Positions 36,695 through 37,308 of a stretch of DNA of 37,308 nucleotides are shown in pieces. The stretch is from the NCBI GenBank assembly GCA_964347135.1, contig CAYFXA010000017.1, positions 1-37,308 on the forward strand. The letters run 5' to 3'. Below the pieces are notes generated by a model. The model was not told the origin of the DNA. It saw only the letters and a list, made by a program, of their open reading frames with translations, and did not search any database. The number at the start of each line of letters is the position of its first letter. Position 1 is the stretch's first letter. The DNA comes from CAYFXA01 sp964347135 (lineage in GTDB: Bacteria; Patescibacteriota; Microgenomatia; PFEM01; JAHIFH01). Made by a program: the position numbers and the translations under genes.

Positions 36695-37308
36695 TTAAGG
36701 TGGGGAAGGAGAGGAAGTTGGGGAAGGAGAGGGAGACGGGCTTGGGCTAGGAGAGGGACTTGGTGTTGGCGATGGTTTCCAATCCCAGGGAACTTTCACG
36801 CCAATTTTAACTTCTCGTTCATTTGTTTTATCTTCTTCGTCTTTTGCCCAGACTTTAATCGTATAAGTCCCTTTGTTTAAGGTAAAAATTTTGTCAAACT
36901 TACTACTGTTTTCTATCGTCTCTTTAACATCACCATTAATTGAAATCTTAATTTCCTTAACCGCATTGGTGGCAATGACTTTACCCCTTACTCTTACTTC
37001 CTTACTGTCAATTTTGGCTTCGTTGCCTGGTTCCTCAATTACTACCTCTATTTCCTCAATGTCGCCGCAGTACTCTGTTGGGGGGTGATAACGAGAGTCA
37101 GATTGAGTAGTAAGCCATTGGTCTATTCCTTCTTGCCAGCGATTTGTTCCATCAGTGGAAACCGGATCTTCTTCTTTAAAGACAAAATACTCTTTTTCTT
37201 CATAGTCACCTCGAGCAACTTGGGCAGGAGTCGCTAATTTGTCTTGTCCCCGACAGAGCTTAAGCATCGCGTGGATTGGATCCTCGCCTGAAGGCTCGGT
37301 TCCTCTAA
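36695..37308 (-). CDS. C-terminus of a class A penicillin-binding protein (partial)
   Basis: The frame is open to the right edge of the window, so the first ATG inside it is not the start; the 204 visible residues begin RGTEPSGEDPIHAMLK. The GTEP...A segment resembles the end of a PBP1A-type transpeptidase domain (TGTEP), followed by an Ig-like extracellular domain (about 95-165 of the visible part: EVVIEEPGNEAKIDSKEVRVRG and TNAVKEIKISINGDVKE) and a C-terminal Pro-Ser repeat tail. Such a C-terminal Ig-like domain plus Pro-Ser tail is common in CPR PBPs. It polymerises and crosslinks peptidoglycan. The catalytic domains lie outside the window. Confidence 0.75.
   Translation of the reverse strand, partial: RGTEPSGEDPIHAMLKLCRGQDKLATPAQVARGDYEEKEYFVFKEEDPVSTDGTNRWQEGIDQWLTTQSDSRYHPPTEYCGDIEEIEVVIEEPGNEAKIDSKEVRVRGKVIATNAVKEIKISINGDVKETIENSSKFDKIFTLNKGTYTIKVWAKDEEDKTNEREVKIGVKVPWDWKPSPTPSPSPSPSPSPSPSPTSSPSPP

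Noticed and set aside
36695..36780. Short tandem DNA repeat encoding Pro-Ser
   Set aside because: This is the coding repeat of the PBP tail, not a CRISPR array or separate element.
1..37308. CRISPR arrays, insertion sequences, transposases, integrases, rRNA genes, replication origin
   Set aside because: None seen on reading both strands; the only mobility hint is the set of tRNA fragments.

Overview
The window looks like a chromosome segment of a Candidate Phyla Radiation (Patescibacteria) bacterium, most likely of the Microgenomates group. The assignment is inferred from gene content, not from a marker-gene search. Supporting signs are an AT-rich, tightly packed genome with 1-4 base start/stop overlaps; trimmed housekeeping proteins (trigger factor without a PPIase domain, ThrRS without TGS, PheT without its inserted OB-fold); many small membrane proteins; Pro-Ser linkers on surface proteins; and scattered single tRNA genes.

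Layout. 1-1300: a GC-rich orphan secreted protein behind a hairpin-rich leader. 1299-6199: a family-2 glycosyltransferase and a giant GT-C-like membrane protein, converging with a 106-base overlap. 6250-12720: an accessory region of tRNA genes (Arg, His, Arg, Lys), three tRNA fragments, GC-rich orphan membrane or secreted proteins, a kinase-like protein, and a divergent pair made of a PEP-type phosphohistidine swivel protein and a histidine phosphatase. 12790-15120: two paralogous lysozyme-like proteins around a methyltransferase, then tRNA-Leu. 15130-15312: a structured RNA with its own terminator. 15365-20734: a MacA/MacB-type ABC export operon with a metallo-hydrolase and envelope proteins. 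20755-28550: maintenance and metabolism (two NUDIX hydrolases, RarA, VOC protein, HhH glycosylase, DUF5652-like protein, HDAC-like deacetylase, YjbQ, nitroreductase, radical SAM, DUF763). 28553-36688: translation and folding (a 56-residue basic protein, trigger factor, tRNA-Val, thrS-infC-rpmI-rplT, tRNA-Phe, pheS-pheT). 36695-37308: the C-terminus of a penicillin-binding protein.

The most striking element lies between rplT and pheS. A consensus promoter (33363-33391) overlaps the rplT stop codon and drives a 17-codon leader peptide with five Phe codons in a run of six (FFKFFF). Mutually exclusive antiterminator and terminator hairpins follow, then tRNA-Phe, pheS and pheT. This has the architecture of the enterobacterial pheM attenuator, but here it appears to be leaderless and to control the tRNA as well as the enzyme that charges it.

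Two expression styles coexist. Many AT-rich genes have a (often extended) -10 box 6-8 bases before the ATG and no Shine-Dalgarno, implying leaderless mRNAs. The GC-rich orphan genes have strong Shine-Dalgarno sequences, and three of the four have long structured leaders with boxA-like motifs.
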